A stretch of 64,000 nucleotides of DNA, taken from NCBI GenBank assembly GCA_905215965.1, contig CAJMSD010000007.1:1-64000 (forward strand), in the 5' to 3' direction. The notes beneath the pieces are model-generated. The model made no database searches. It was given only the letters and a program-made list of their open reading frames with translations, and was not told the DNA's origin. Each line of letters opens with the position of its first letter. Within the stretch, counting starts at the first letter, position 1. This DNA comes from an uncultured bacterium. Lineage in GTDB: Bacteria > Bacillota > Clostridia > Oscillospirales > Ruminococcaceae. A program made the translations under genes and the position numbers. Shown one piece after another: positions 15,698 through 23,937 of this stretch.

Positions 15698-15730
15698 AAG
15701 ATCACAAATTCCAACGGAGGTATAATTCTC

Positions 15731-16303
15731 ATGACAAATGCAAAAAATGCTCCCAACGCAGCGGCAAACAGATTTTCTGCCCGTGATCTTGCCTTTATGT
15801 CGCTCATGTCGGTTATTATAGCCGTATGCGCATGGATCACTGTTCCGGCGGCAGTTCCGTTCACATTTCAGACTTTCGGCATATTCCTTACGTTATGCCT
15901 GCTCGGAGGGAAAAAAGGTCTTTTATCCATAACGGTTTACATACTGCTCGGATTGATAGGTCTGCCCGTTTTTTCAGGCTTCAAGGGAGGCGCAGGAGTG
16001 CTTTTCGGAACAACCGGAGGATATATAATCGGGTTCCTGCTTATAGGATTTAGTTTTATGATAATCACAAAGCTGTTTGGCGAAAAAATTATACCTACAA
16101 TTGCAGCGCTTGTTATAGGCGATATACTTTGCTTTACTTTCGGAACAATATGGTATATTATAGTATACAACCAGAACAATGAAGCGATCGGATTGATGAC
16201 AGCGCTTGGCTGGTGTGTATTTCCGTTTATAATCCCCGACTGCATAAAGCTTATATGCGCGGTGTTTATCAGCAGAAAAATCAAAAGCCTTATCAAAATA
16301 TGA
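15731..16303 (+). CDS. bioY: Biotin ECF transporter S component BioY
   Basis: 190 residues with about six membrane helices. Substrate-binding protein of the ECF biotin transporter. Family marks: VPFTFQTFGIFLTLCLLGGK, ILLGLIGLPVFSGFKGG, and TTGGYIIGFLLIGF. The energy-coupling module (EcfAA'T) is not beside it, as is usual for group II ECF systems with shared modules. The ATG at 15731 has GGAGG; the frame opens further upstream but that part covers the promoter. The operator just upstream supports the biotin assignment. Confidence 0.95.
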   Translation: MTNAKNAPNAAANRFSARDLAFMSLMSVIIAVCAWITVPAAVPFTFQTFGIFLTLCLLGGKKGLLSITVYILLGLIGLPVFSGFKGGAGVLFGTTGGYIIGFLLIGFSFMIITKLFGEKIIPTIAALVIGDILCFTFGTIWYIIVYNQNNEAIGLMTALGWCVFPFIIPDCIKLICAVFISRKIKSLIKI

Positions 16304-16307
16304 TCAA

Positions 16308-16350
16308 AAAGCCGCCTTTGATTTAATATCAAAAGCGGCTTTGTATTTTT
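16308..16350 (+). terminator. Terminator of bioY
   Basis: AAAGCCGC (16308-16315) pairs with GCGGCTTT (16335-16342), with an inner TTTGAT/ATCAAA pairing, then TGTATTTTT. Confidence 0.85.
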
Positions 16351-16361
16351 CATTGCGGGAT

Positions 16362-16862
16362 TTATTTTCTTCCCTTCTTTTCCTTATAATACGCAAACAT
16401 AAACGGAACTGTCCAGCCTATCATCGGCACAAACACAAATACCAGCATAAGCATTATCTGACCTGTTGTAAGAGCAGAGGTTTTCGCATCGGAATTTATA
16501 AAATTATAGATCTGAAGAAAATAAGAATTTATCAGCTTATGCCAGCGGTAAAAATCAAAGCTGCCCGACTTATGAGAAATAAATAAAGCTATCCAACTAA
16601 TGAGCGCAGGCATCGAAGCCATGATTCCCTGAGCAAAAGGCAGGCAGCTCTTCATTCTGACGTCATTCACACGTTCGAGCCTGACTTCCTCCTTTGCAGC
16701 CTTTACGGAAAAGCTTCCAAGAAAACAAATCAATATGCCGACGGAGCATACAACGCTTATGATCCGTATAATTACCGAAGAGGACGACGCAAGAGTAAAT
16801 GAAATAAACAATGAAAGAATATCTGCGGTCACGACTGCCGCAAGCGATTTAAAAATTTTCAT
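16362..16862 (-). CDS. Small membrane protein, unknown function
   Basis: 166 residues, about four hydrophobic segments (residues about 8-30, 32-52, 78-96 and 135-155) and a basic tail KEKKGRK. I recognise no family. AAAGGA precedes the ATG. It stands alone, convergent with bioY and divergent from a tiny ORF. Confidence 0.65.
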   Translation of the reverse strand: MKIFKSLAAVVTADILSLFISFTLASSSSVIIRIISVVCSVGILICFLGSFSVKAAKEEVRLERVNDVRMKSCLPFAQGIMASMPALISWIALFISHKSGSFDFYRWHKLINSYFLQIYNFINSDAKTSALTTGQIMLMLVFVFVPMIGWTVPFMFAYYKEKKGRK

Positions 16863-16943
16863 AATATTTTCCTTTACAAAAAAATCAACGAATAATATTT
16901 GTTTGCCCGACAGATACTAACATCAGTAAACGGAGGCGATATT

Positions 16944-17081
16944 ATGAGCGAGACGAATATTAATTGCGGCACTGAGGACGATGTAAAAATATATGTACCT
17001 CGTGTTCCTGCCGAAACCGCATACACCGACGATATTGAGACCGACGAGGTGAAAATCTACGGAAGCAAGGCTATTTCCTGA
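16944..17081 (+). CDS. 45-residue acidic protein with two VKIY motifs
   Basis: Short acidic protein starting on an ATG with a strong CGGAGG eight bases upstream. DDVKIYVPRVP recurs as DEVKIYGSKAI, suggesting an internal repeat. No cysteines beyond one, no membrane segment and no known family. The last 11 bases overlap the end of the convergent znuB. Being so short, it could be a chance ORF; the good ribosome binding site and the repeat favour a real gene. Confidence 0.5.
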   Translation: MSETNINCGTEDDVKIYVPRVPAETAYTDDIETDEVKIYGSKAIS

Positions 17082-17895
17082 TATGTCCTATAAACGAAAA
17101 AATTCCGAAGAAAACCGCGTTGACCGCAACTATGCTTGCTCCGGGAGCAGTATTCAGCATCAAGGCAATAAACATTCCCAGCAAAAAGCTGACGATCGAA
17201 ACTGCTCCCGCCGTAAGCGTAACTCCTCTGAAGCTTTTACATACGCGCATCGCCGTCATAGTGGGAAAAACAATAAGACTTGAAATAAGAAGCGATCCCA
17301 TCATCATCATGCCGAGAACCACCGTTACCGCCGTAAAAGCTGCAATTATCATATTGTAGACCTTAGCGTTTACTCCCGTGGCGCGAGCAAAGTTCTCGTC
17401 AAAGGTAACAGAAAAAATTCTGTTATACAAAAACAGGAAAGCAAAAAGCACGGTGACAGACAGCACGACCGAAAGTATTACATCTTCACGGCTCATTGCA
17501 AGTATACTTCCGAACATATAATGACTTACGTCGTTTGTAAGTCCCGCCTTTGAGGACGCAAGTATTCCCACTGCAAGCGCAGTCGTAGAAAACATTGCTA
17601 TTGCCGAATCGCCGCTCATTTTGCTGTTTTCGCTGAGTTTAAGCAGAATATACGCCGCAATTACAACTACAGGCAGCGCGACCTTCAGCGGAGCAAGATT
17701 CATTACCGCCGCGACCGAAAGAGCTCCGTAACCGATGTGCGAAAGTCCGTCACCGATCATGGAATACTTTTTCAACACAAGCGTAACTCCGAGAAGCGAA
17801 GCGCATAACGTTACGCAAATTCCTCCGATCAGCGCAGGAAGCAGAACTGCCTTGAAAAATTCAGGCATCAACATTAATTTAAGATTATCAAACAT
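17071..17895 (-). CDS. znuB: Zinc ABC transporter permease ZnuB
   Basis: 274 residues with eight or nine membrane helices, ABC-3 family. Conserved stretches: KKYSMIGDGLSHIGYGA, the FSTTALAVGIL helix, and MGSLLISSLIVFPTMTAM, typical of metal permeases. The last of zur-znuA-znuC-znuB, starting three bases after znuC. Zinc is preferred over manganese because of the His-rich ZnuA and the linked Fur-family gene; manganese cannot be fully excluded. Confidence 0.92.
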   Translation of the reverse strand: MFDNLKLMLMPEFFKAVLLPALIGGICVTLCASLLGVTLVLKKYSMIGDGLSHIGYGALSVAAVMNLAPLKVALPVVVIAAYILLKLSENSKMSGDSAIAMFSTTALAVGILASSKAGLTNDVSHYMFGSILAMSREDVILSVVLSVTVLFAFLFLYNRIFSVTFDENFARATGVNAKVYNMIIAAFTAVTVVLGMMMMGSLLISSLIVFPTMTAMRVCKSFRGVTLTAGAVSIVSFLLGMFIALMLNTAPGASIVAVNAVFFGIFSFIGHIRK

Positions 17896-17897
17896 AT

Positions 17898-18602
17898 TTA
17901 TTCTCCGATAAATTTATTGCTTATATGCGAGGAAGTATATTCCTCGGGCGTACCGTAAAAGCTTTCATCGCTGCTGCAAAGACAAAGTATACGGCTTGAA
18001 TATTCGACCGCGCTCGGGATATCGTGAGTAACCATAATAACGGTCATTTTATCCTTACGGTTAAGCTCCGCGATCAGATCGTACATCTCGGACGTTGCGG
18101 CAGGATCGAGTCCCGTCACAGGCTCGTCGAGCAGCAGGAGCTTTTTTGCGGCGCACATTGCTCTTGCAAGCAGCATTCGCTGCTGCTGTCCTCCCGAAAG
18201 CTCGCGGCAGCTGCGGCGCGCAAGATCGGCTATATTCAGACGCTCCATAGCCTTTTCGGCTATCTCCTTTTCCGCCGCCGAATAAAAGGGACGCAGACCT
18301 CTTCGGCTGAGACAGCCGGAAATTACTACCTCGCGCACTGTTGCGGGGAAATCCTTCTGAAGCTCGGTTTTCTGCGGAAGATAGCCTATATCCTTTGCCG
18401 TAAGACCGTCTCCGTAAATTATACGTCCGCTGTCGGCGTTTTTCATTCCCAGAAGGCACTTTACAAGAGTGCTTTTTCCCGAACCGTTTTCGCCGAGAAT
18501 ACAAAGATAATCTCCCTCCTTAACTTCAAAGGAGAGATTTTTTATTACAGTCGTCACGTCATAGCTTGCCGTAAGCTCGCGACATTCAAGTATATTTTTC
18601 AA
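17898..18602 (-). CDS. znuC: Zinc ABC transporter ATPase ZnuC
   Basis: 234 residues. ABC ATPase with Walker A GENGSGKST, Q-loop GYLPQK, signature LSGGQQQRMLLARAM, Walker B LLLLDEP and the switch MVTHD. Overlaps the znuA stop by four bases and drives import through ZnuB. Confidence 0.93.
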   Translation of the reverse strand: MKNILECRELTASYDVTTVIKNLSFEVKEGDYLCILGENGSGKSTLVKCLLGMKNADSGRIIYGDGLTAKDIGYLPQKTELQKDFPATVREVVISGCLSRRGLRPFYSAAEKEIAEKAMERLNIADLARRSCRELSGGQQQRMLLARAMCAAKKLLLLDEPVTGLDPAATSEMYDLIAELNRKDKMTVIMVTHDIPSAVEYSSRILCLCSSDESFYGTPEEYTSSHISNKFIGE

Positions 18603-19588
18603 TAAAGCGCCTCCCTGAGATTATTCAAATTCTGCCGCATAAGATCAATATAGGTCTTTTCCTCTTCAAACTCCTCTTTTGTTACGTTGTGGCAGGAATG
18701 AAGCGGAAGCATCTGCGCGCCTGTAGCATCGCAGAGCTTTTCGGCAAGCTTTTTCGTGGAAAATTCAAGATAAAAAACAGTATCCGTATTATTGCTTATC
18801 ACCTTGTCAATAAGGAACGCCATAGTATAAACGCCCGGCTCGGATTCGGAGCTGCATCCGCTGAATGCCGCAGAATACTGCAATCCGTAGTCCTCGGCAA
18901 GATACCTGAACGGGAATCTGTCTCCTATAACTATAAGATTTGTGGGAGCATTTTCGGTCATTTCCGAGAACTCCGCGTCAAGCTTGTAAAGCTCTCCGCA
19001 ATATTTTTCCACATTTTCAGAGAAAAGCTCCTCACTGTCGGGATAAGCCTGAGACAAAGCGTTTTCTATCCCCTCAACGCAAAGAGCGGCGTTTCTTACC
19101 GATGTCCATATATGCTCGTCGTATTCGCAGTCCTCGCAATCCTCATCGTCATGGTGATGGTGCTCATGCTCGTGTTCGTGCTCATGTCCGTCAGGCGAAG
19201 CTCCCTCAATCTCGGCTTCCTCAAGCGGATCTATATAATCCATAAGCCGTATCACCGTCATATCCGGATTTCCGACGGATTCAAGTATCTCGTCGACCCA
19301 GACCTCGCCCTCTCCGCCAATGTAGACAAAGACGTCGCACTCCTGAATTTTCAGGATATCCAAAGGCGCAGGCTCGTATGAGTGAGCCTCTGCTCCGGGA
19401 CAAAGGAGCATATTTATATCGGCTTCTTCCTCGCCGACGACCGCGCGCGCGAAATCGAACGGAGGAAAGCTTGTAGTTACAATCGAAAGCTTTTCTTTTT
19501 TTCCCGCTGACGAAGCCGCACAGCCTGAAAACAGTGTACAGGTCAGCAATGCTCCGACGGTCAGCAGACAAAATACAGATCTTCTCAT
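18599..19588 (-). CDS. znuA: Zinc-binding lipoprotein ZnuA
   Basis: 329 residues. Cluster A-I solute-binding protein that hands zinc to ZnuB. A signal peptide ends in the lipobox LFSGC, so it is lipid-anchored. Conserved parts: TTSFPPFDFARAVVG, GAEAHSYEPAP with a metal His, the acidic His-rich loop (HEHEHEHHHHDDEDC near residues 145-160) typical of zinc rather than manganese receptors, and DEHIWTSV with the second His. The loop also carries two cysteines (DCEDCEYDEH), less usual. ATG 19588 has GGAGG and overlaps the upstream regulator stop. Confidence 0.92.
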   Translation of the reverse strand: MRRSVFCLLTVGALLTCTLFSGCAASSAGKKEKLSIVTTSFPPFDFARAVVGEEEADINMLLCPGAEAHSYEPAPLDILKIQECDVFVYIGGEGEVWVDEILESVGNPDMTVIRLMDYIDPLEEAEIEGASPDGHEHEHEHEHHHHDDEDCEDCEYDEHIWTSVRNAALCVEGIENALSQAYPDSEELFSENVEKYCGELYKLDAEFSEMTENAPTNLIVIGDRFPFRYLAEDYGLQYSAAFSGCSSESEPGVYTMAFLIDKVISNNTDTVFYLEFSTKKLAEKLCDATGAQMLPLHSCHNVTKEEFEEEKTYIDLMRQNLNNLREALY

Positions 19589-20007
19589 TTTTCCTCCGCC
19601 TCGCTGCAAGCCGCACATACGCCGTAAAAAACCGTCTGAGAGGAATTAACGGTAAATCCGTGCTCCTCATAAATATGGCGGCTTATACCCGAAAGCTGGC
19701 GGCAGCTCATATGAAAAAGCTTGCCGCAGGAAACACATTTCAAATGATAATGCTCCATGCAGCCCTCTTCGTCGTCTATGTACTGATAACAGGCGCCGCT
19801 TTTGCCGTCGAGAATATACTTGCGGACGATACCGTTTTCAACAAGGCGGTCAAGCTGACGGTAGATAGTCGCCGTTCCTACAGGAGTTCCCTCCGCAGAA
19901 AGATATGCGCTTATTTCCTGAACATTCGTATGCTTGTCTTTATTTTGAATAAGGAAAGCCATCAGGTTTTCCTTTTGTCTGGTGTTATAACCTGAATCGC
20001 GTTTCAT
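19585..20007 (-). CDS. Fur-family metal regulator, probably Zur
   Basis: 140 residues. Winged-helix N-terminus (NTRQKENLMAFLIQNK; GTATIYRQLDRLVENGIV) and C-terminal dimerisation domain with metal-binding EHYHLKCVSCGK and the second CxxC (VCAACSE) of the structural zinc site. As first gene of the znuACB operon and next to a Fur-type box, it most likely represses zinc uptake when zinc is high; Fur or PerR functions are less likely in this context. ATG 20007 has GGAGGAG; the longer frame begins in the promoter. Confidence 0.88.
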   Translation of the reverse strand: MKRDSGYNTRQKENLMAFLIQNKDKHTNVQEISAYLSAEGTPVGTATIYRQLDRLVENGIVRKYILDGKSGACYQYIDDEEGCMEHYHLKCVSCGKLFHMSCRQLSGISRHIYEEHGFTVNSSQTVFYGVCAACSEAEEK

Positions 20008-20020
20008 AGCTCCTCCAAAC

Positions 20021-20035
20021 TGAAAATGATTTTCA
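20021..20035. promoter_or_regulatory. Fur/Zur-type operator of the zinc operon
   Basis: TGAAAATGATTTTCA, a perfect 7-1-7 palindrome of the Fur family, between the -10 box and the start of the regulator gene. Extra half-site-like AATTTTCAATTTCAATTTT repeats lie beside it. Confidence 0.85.
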
Positions 20036-20041
20036 ATTTCA

Positions 20042-20070
20042 ATTTTAACATAATGAAGCTGATTTGTCAA
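20042..20070 (-). promoter_or_regulatory. Sigma-A promoter of the zinc uptake operon
   Basis: Minus strand TTGACA (complement of 20065-20070), 17-base spacer, TAAAAT (complement of 20042-20047). Confidence 0.75.
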
Positions 20071-20097
20071 GCATAAAATTTTTTCGGAACAGATCTA

Positions 20098-20140
20098 ACA
20101 AAAAAACAAAACCGATCCATGCTTTTCGGCACAAATCGGT
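20098..20140 (-). terminator. Terminator of the zinc-ribbon membrane protein gene
   Basis: Minus strand ACCGAT and ATCGGT arms (20135-20140 and 20111-20116) followed by TTTGTTTTTT. Confidence 0.7.
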
Positions 20141-20162
20141 CAGTAATAACAAACGTATTTTC

Positions 20163-21161
20163 TTAAATTATTCCACTCTGCTGCAGGAAAACAAACACAA
20201 ATAAAACGGCATAGAACAGCACAGCAGTAAGAGCTATCAATATAAGAGAAATTATAAGCACATTAACAGGCTTTACTCCGCCGTGAGCTCTAAGGCACTG
20301 CGGACTTACCGGACCGCCGTAACGCGCCTTAAGACGGCTGACGCTTCTCGTTGTAAATCTATAATAGAGCCAGTTTCCGAAAATGCACACGCCTATCTTT
20401 AATACCCAGTTGGCTGCCGAGCAAACGTCCATCATACTTTTTATAAAAGCTTCATTTTCACTGATAAAATCAATAGCCGGCTGCATCATAGGGATCGTTT
20501 CGTTCTGCGAGCCTATTAAATATATAAATTCGGGAACGTTAAAAGCAACGGTCAAAAATACCGTAAGCAGCGCCCAGAACCACATTTTTCTGTTGGCAAA
20601 ATAAAAATACGGAAACAAGAGACATACAATATTGAAAGAAAACTTCGTACCTGCGTCCTTCATTCTCTTGAAGATGGGAAGATAATAGATCGTATTCGAG
20701 TCTACGAACTGCGCCGTTTCTTTGAGCATAACGCCTCTTCCCATATCCTCTTCGGGATCAAAGCCGAGATACTGTTTATTTATATCGAATCCGAGATCGG
20801 GATTCCGATTTTCCTCGCCCGCAGAGCTAAACTGCTCTGAGCTGCGGATAAATCTATCGTCGGAGATATCAAGGCCGCACTCGGAACAAGTTTTATCATC
20901 GATATTATTTTTTGTAAGGCAAACGGGACAAATTTTAAATTTATCGGGCATTTCGGACTTAACAGGCTCGGTCTCGGGAGCTTCCGTTTTGCTGCCGCCC
21001 CATTCTCCGCCGTTTTTGTGAAGCTCTGTATTTGTACAGCTTCCCGCTTCGTTATAACACTCCCTGTGATAAGGAGTACCGCATTCAGGACAAACAACTA
21101 CATCGTCGGTATCCTTGAATTCGCTTCCGCAGTGAAAGCATTTTTCTCCGCTGTATTTCAA
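20163..21161 (-). CDS. RING/zinc-ribbon membrane protein (Prok-RING type)
   Basis: 332 residues. N-terminal prokaryotic RING-like finger (CFHCGSEF, CPECGTPYHRECY) and a second ribbon near residue 78 (ICPVCLTKNNIDDKTCSECG). After an acidic linker the C-terminal half has four hydrophobic segments, in the style of DUF2628 proteins (FFKRM-like and LFPYFYFANRKMW). Function unknown; the fingers face the cytoplasm and may mediate protein contacts. It follows prfB by 58 bases and may be read with it. Confidence 0.8.
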   Translation of the reverse strand: MKYSGEKCFHCGSEFKDTDDVVVCPECGTPYHRECYNEAGSCTNTELHKNGGEWGGSKTEAPETEPVKSEMPDKFKICPVCLTKNNIDDKTCSECGLDISDDRFIRSSEQFSSAGEENRNPDLGFDINKQYLGFDPEEDMGRGVMLKETAQFVDSNTIYYLPIFKRMKDAGTKFSFNIVCLLFPYFYFANRKMWFWALLTVFLTVAFNVPEFIYLIGSQNETIPMMQPAIDFISENEAFIKSMMDVCSAANWVLKIGVCIFGNWLYYRFTTRSVSRLKARYGGPVSPQCLRAHGGVKPVNVLIISLILIALTAVLFYAVLFVFVFLQQSGII

Positions 21162-21219
21162 AATTACACCTCCGTTAGGTTAAGATAGCCTGGCATATCT
21201 TCCCCGTGAATTCAGGTTC

Positions 21220-22341
21220 TTATTTTTCGTCAAGAGTTCCGTGGGACAGCGATTTCAGATACGCATTGATGAAGCCGTCCAGATCGCCGTCCATAACGGC
21301 GTTGATGTTTCCGTTTTCAAAGCCTGTTCTGTGATCCTTGGCAAGAGTATACGGCATAAAGACGTATGAACGTATCTGCGAGCCCCATGCGATCTCGCGA
21401 TGAACTCCCTTGATATCCTCGATCTTTTCGAGATGCTCGCGTTCCTTTATCTCAACAAGCTTGGAGCGCAGCATTTTCATTGCGTAATCTCTGTTCTGAT
21501 GCTGGCTTCTCTGCGTCTGGCACGAAACAACGATTCCGGTAGGTATATGAGTAATTCTGATAGCCGAAGAGGTTTTATTTACCTTCTGTCCGCCTGCGCC
21601 GCTGGAACGGTAAGCGTCTATCTGAAGATCCTCGGGACGGATATCCACCTCGATAGAATCGTCTATTTCGGGCATTACCTCAAGAGCGGCAAAGGAAGTA
21701 TGGCGGCGTCCCGACGAATCGAACGGCGAGATACGCACAAGTCTGTGAACTCCCGATTCCGACTTCATATATCCGTAAGCGTTATCGCCCTCGATAAGTA
21801 TCGAAGCTGATTTCATACCTGCGTCGTCTCCGTCAAGATAGTCAAGAAGCGTGACCTTATAATCATGGCGTTCAGCCCAGCGGTTGTACATTCTGTAGAG
21901 CATTTCCGCCCAGTCCTGAGCCTCTGTTCCGCCTGCGCCCGCATGGAAGGTAAGGATAGCGTTAGAGCCGTCATACTCTCCCGTAAGCAGCGTGGAGAGC
22001 TTTTCGTCCTCCAGCTTTGTTTTAAAAGCCGCTATCTCGGATCTTATCTCCTCGACCGAGCTGTCGTCCTCCTCCTCGATAGACAGCTCAATAAGAGTGA
22101 TGATATCCTCCAACGAATTGTTAAGCTTATTGAATTTCTCTATTTTTCTTTCGAGAGCCTTTGTCTTCTGAAGCACCTTCTGAGAGTTTTCAAGATCGTC
22201 CCAGAAGCCTTCCTCCGCAGTTTTTTCGTTAAGCTCGGCAATCTCGGCTTTTGCTTTTTTTATACTAAGTACATCGGCAAGCTCTTCCATTTCCTTACGG
22301 TAGCCTACCATTTCAATTCTAAGGTCGTCAAGTATTATCAT
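21220..22341 (-). CDS. prfB: Peptide chain release factor 2 (no programmed frameshift)
   Basis: 373 residues. Releases peptides at UGA and UAA. Marks: stop-codon recognition SPF in RISPFDSSGRRH, the catalytic GGQ in SSGAGGQKVNKT, and the RF2-type C-terminus DGDLDGFI. Most bacterial prfB genes need a +1 frameshift near codon 25 at CUU UGA; here the corresponding place reads CTT AGT within one open frame (ELADVLSIKKAK), so autoregulation by frameshift is missing. AAAGGA precedes the ATG. Confidence 0.94.
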   Translation of the reverse strand: MIILDDLRIEMVGYRKEMEELADVLSIKKAKAEIAELNEKTAEEGFWDDLENSQKVLQKTKALERKIEKFNKLNNSLEDIITLIELSIEEEDDSSVEEIRSEIAAFKTKLEDEKLSTLLTGEYDGSNAILTFHAGAGGTEAQDWAEMLYRMYNRWAERHDYKVTLLDYLDGDDAGMKSASILIEGDNAYGYMKSESGVHRLVRISPFDSSGRRHTSFAALEVMPEIDDSIEVDIRPEDLQIDAYRSSGAGGQKVNKTSSAIRITHIPTGIVVSCQTQRSQHQNRDYAMKMLRSKLVEIKEREHLEKIEDIKGVHREIAWGSQIRSYVFMPYTLAKDHRTGFENGNINAVMDGDLDGFINAYLKSLSHGTLDEK

Positions 22342-22463
22342 AAAATTGATCCTTTCATATACGTATTCAAAAAATCCCCTAAATTGCGGATTTCCATTTT
22401 ATTTTCAGGTCTATACGATCTCCCGTCACCGCGATGAGAGCTTGGTATTACACATCAAAATGA

Positions 22464-22492
22464 TTATACCATATTTTTCCGCAAACTGCAAC
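22464..22492 (-). promoter_or_regulatory. Sigma-A promoter of prfB
   Basis: Minus strand TTGCAG (complement of 22487-22492), 17-base spacer, TATAAT (complement of 22464-22469), giving a leader of about 115 bases with a weak AAATCC/GGATTT hairpin. Confidence 0.7.
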
Positions 22493-22530
22493 GATTATTC
22501 TAAAACAAGTGTTAAAAATCCAATTTTCGG

Positions 22531-23007
22531 TCATGCTGTTATCTCCGCAAATTTTCCGTTTATGGCATTCACAAGCTCCGACGGCGAAAGCCGAAGCTGC
22601 AAGCCTATTCTGCCTCCGCTTATATAGAACAGCTCCAGACTTTGGGCAGAAGCGTGTACGACCGTCATAAACTGCTTTTTCATGCCGATGGGAGTGCAGC
22701 CTCCGCGAACGTATCCCGTAATACGGGTTATATCCTTGACAGGGATCAGCTCGACCGACTTTTCACCTACCGCCTTAGCAGCCTTTTTCAGGTCAAGCTC
22801 CTCCGCTACAGGCAGCAGAAAGCAATAATGGCTTCCCGATTTTCCCTTTGCGATAAGAGTTTTAAAGGTTTCCTCCGCAGGCTGACCGAGCTTTTCCGCA
22901 ACAGTCACGCCGTCGACAAACTCCTTGCATTCATAGCTTTGCATTTTGTAATCGATTCCGCATTTTTCAAGGAATCTGACTGCATTTGTTTTCAATTCCT
23001 TAGACAT
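22531..23007 (-). CDS. ybaK: Cys-tRNA(Pro) deacylase YbaK/EbsC
   Basis: 158 residues. Free-standing editing domain that hydrolyses Cys-tRNA-Pro formed by ProRS. Marks: VDGVTVAEKLG, the conserved FKTLIAKG with the catalytic lysine, LLPVAEELDLKKAAKA, and GYVRGGCTPIGMKK. Single gene with GGAGG upstream; its end lies within the prfB promoter region. Confidence 0.9.
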   Translation of the reverse strand: MSKELKTNAVRFLEKCGIDYKMQSYECKEFVDGVTVAEKLGQPAEETFKTLIAKGKSGSHYCFLLPVAEELDLKKAAKAVGEKSVELIPVKDITRITGYVRGGCTPIGMKKQFMTVVHASAQSLELFYISGGRIGLQLRLSPSELVNAINGKFAEITA

Positions 23008-23022
23008 ACATTCCTCCGTAAA

Positions 23023-23052
23023 GAAAATGCAGACATCTTGCCGACGTCTGCA
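23023..23052 (-). terminator. Weak terminator after the zinc-ribbon lipoprotein-like gene
   Basis: Minus strand TGCAGAC and GTCTGCA arms (23046-23052 and 23028-23034) followed by only TTTTC. Confidence 0.45.
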
Positions 23053-23070
23053 CTGAAATATGTATATTTA

Positions 23071-23841
23071 TTAATACAGGTCAAAGGAGTTCATAAGATC
23101 GCCGTCAAACGGATATATCTTCCAGCCTTCGCCCTTGATCTTAACAACTACAACCTCTATATCGTCGTTTTCGTCATCGTCCTCGTCGCCTTCGATCTTA
23201 ACGGTAAGGCTAAGCTTATAACCCTTCTTGATCTTTACGTCAGCGTCAAGGTAATCGTCATAGAAATCCTCATAGGTTTCAAGCTTCTTATCCTTGATCG
23301 ACTTCTTTTCGTCAACGCTGAATTTGATCTTTATATCGTCTCCGAATTCGTCCTCAAGTCCGTCGAGCATATCGTCGAGGGAATCATCAAACTCATCGTA
23401 CATATCGTCGATATCCTCGTCAGCGTCGTCAAGCATATCCTCGGTAAACATAGCGTTTACGACACGCTCACTGTCAGCCTTATTCATTCCCTTGAAGAAA
23501 TCCTTGACAGGCTTCTTATATCCGCCGCCTGCAACTGTTGAAATTATAAGGACTAAAAGCAGGATAACAACTATTCCGCCGCCTGCAATAATAAGATTTG
23601 TAAGCGACTTCTTCTTGCTTTCGTCATTAGCAGCAGCCGTTCCCGAGAAATCGGGTACAGGATTCGGTGCAGGAGCAGGATTTGGATTAGGTGTCGGAGC
23701 CGCAGCAGGTGCAGGAGCCGATTGGTTTACAGATGCATTCTCAGTCGAAGCAGCCTGAACGCCGGCATCTTTCTGAGCCTCGGGGCATGAACATACAGAA
23801 CCTTCCGGAATTTCTTTTCCGCAATATTTACAAAATGCCAT
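23071..23841 (-). CDS. Zinc-ribbon, single-pass membrane protein with extracellular domain
   Basis: 256 residues. N-terminal zinc ribbon (FCKYCGKEIPEG, CSCP), a Pro/Ala-rich linker (residues about 35-70), one membrane helix (LTNLIIAGGGIVVILLLVLI), and an acidic extracellular domain with many Asp, of the DUF4878-like sort. ATG 23841 is preceded by GGAGG, so the earlier opening at 23856 was set aside. Function unknown. Zinc-ribbon/TM/extracytoplasmic architecture is widespread in Clostridia. Confidence 0.75.
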   Translation of the reverse strand: MAFCKYCGKEIPEGSVCSCPEAQKDAGVQAASTENASVNQSAPAPAAAPTPNPNPAPAPNPVPDFSGTAAANDESKKKSLTNLIIAGGGIVVILLLVLIISTVAGGGYKKPVKDFFKGMNKADSERVVNAMFTEDMLDDADEDIDDMYDEFDDSLDDMLDGLEDEFGDDIKIKFSVDEKKSIKDKKLETYEDFYDDYLDADVKIKKGYKLSLTVKIEGDEDDDENDDIEVVVVKIKGEGWKIYPFDGDLMNSFDLY

Positions 23842-23889
23842 TACTAAATCCTCCATATAATCTAAATATGACTAAATTTGTCAAATATA

Positions 23890-23918
23890 ATGATATCACA
23901 TCAAAACATCAATGTCAA
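23890..23918 (-). promoter_or_regulatory. Sigma-A promoter of the zinc-ribbon membrane protein
   Basis: Minus strand TTGACA (complement of 23913-23918), 17-base spacer, TATCAT (complement of 23890-23895). Confidence 0.75.
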
Positions 23919-23937
23919 GAGCGTCGCCGCAATTTCG

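Noticed and set aside
22642..23541. 300-codon open frame on the plus strand opposite ybaK and the zinc-ribbon gene
   Set aside because: Spans two minus-strand genes with clear homology and ribosome binding sites; composition is that of an antisense shadow.
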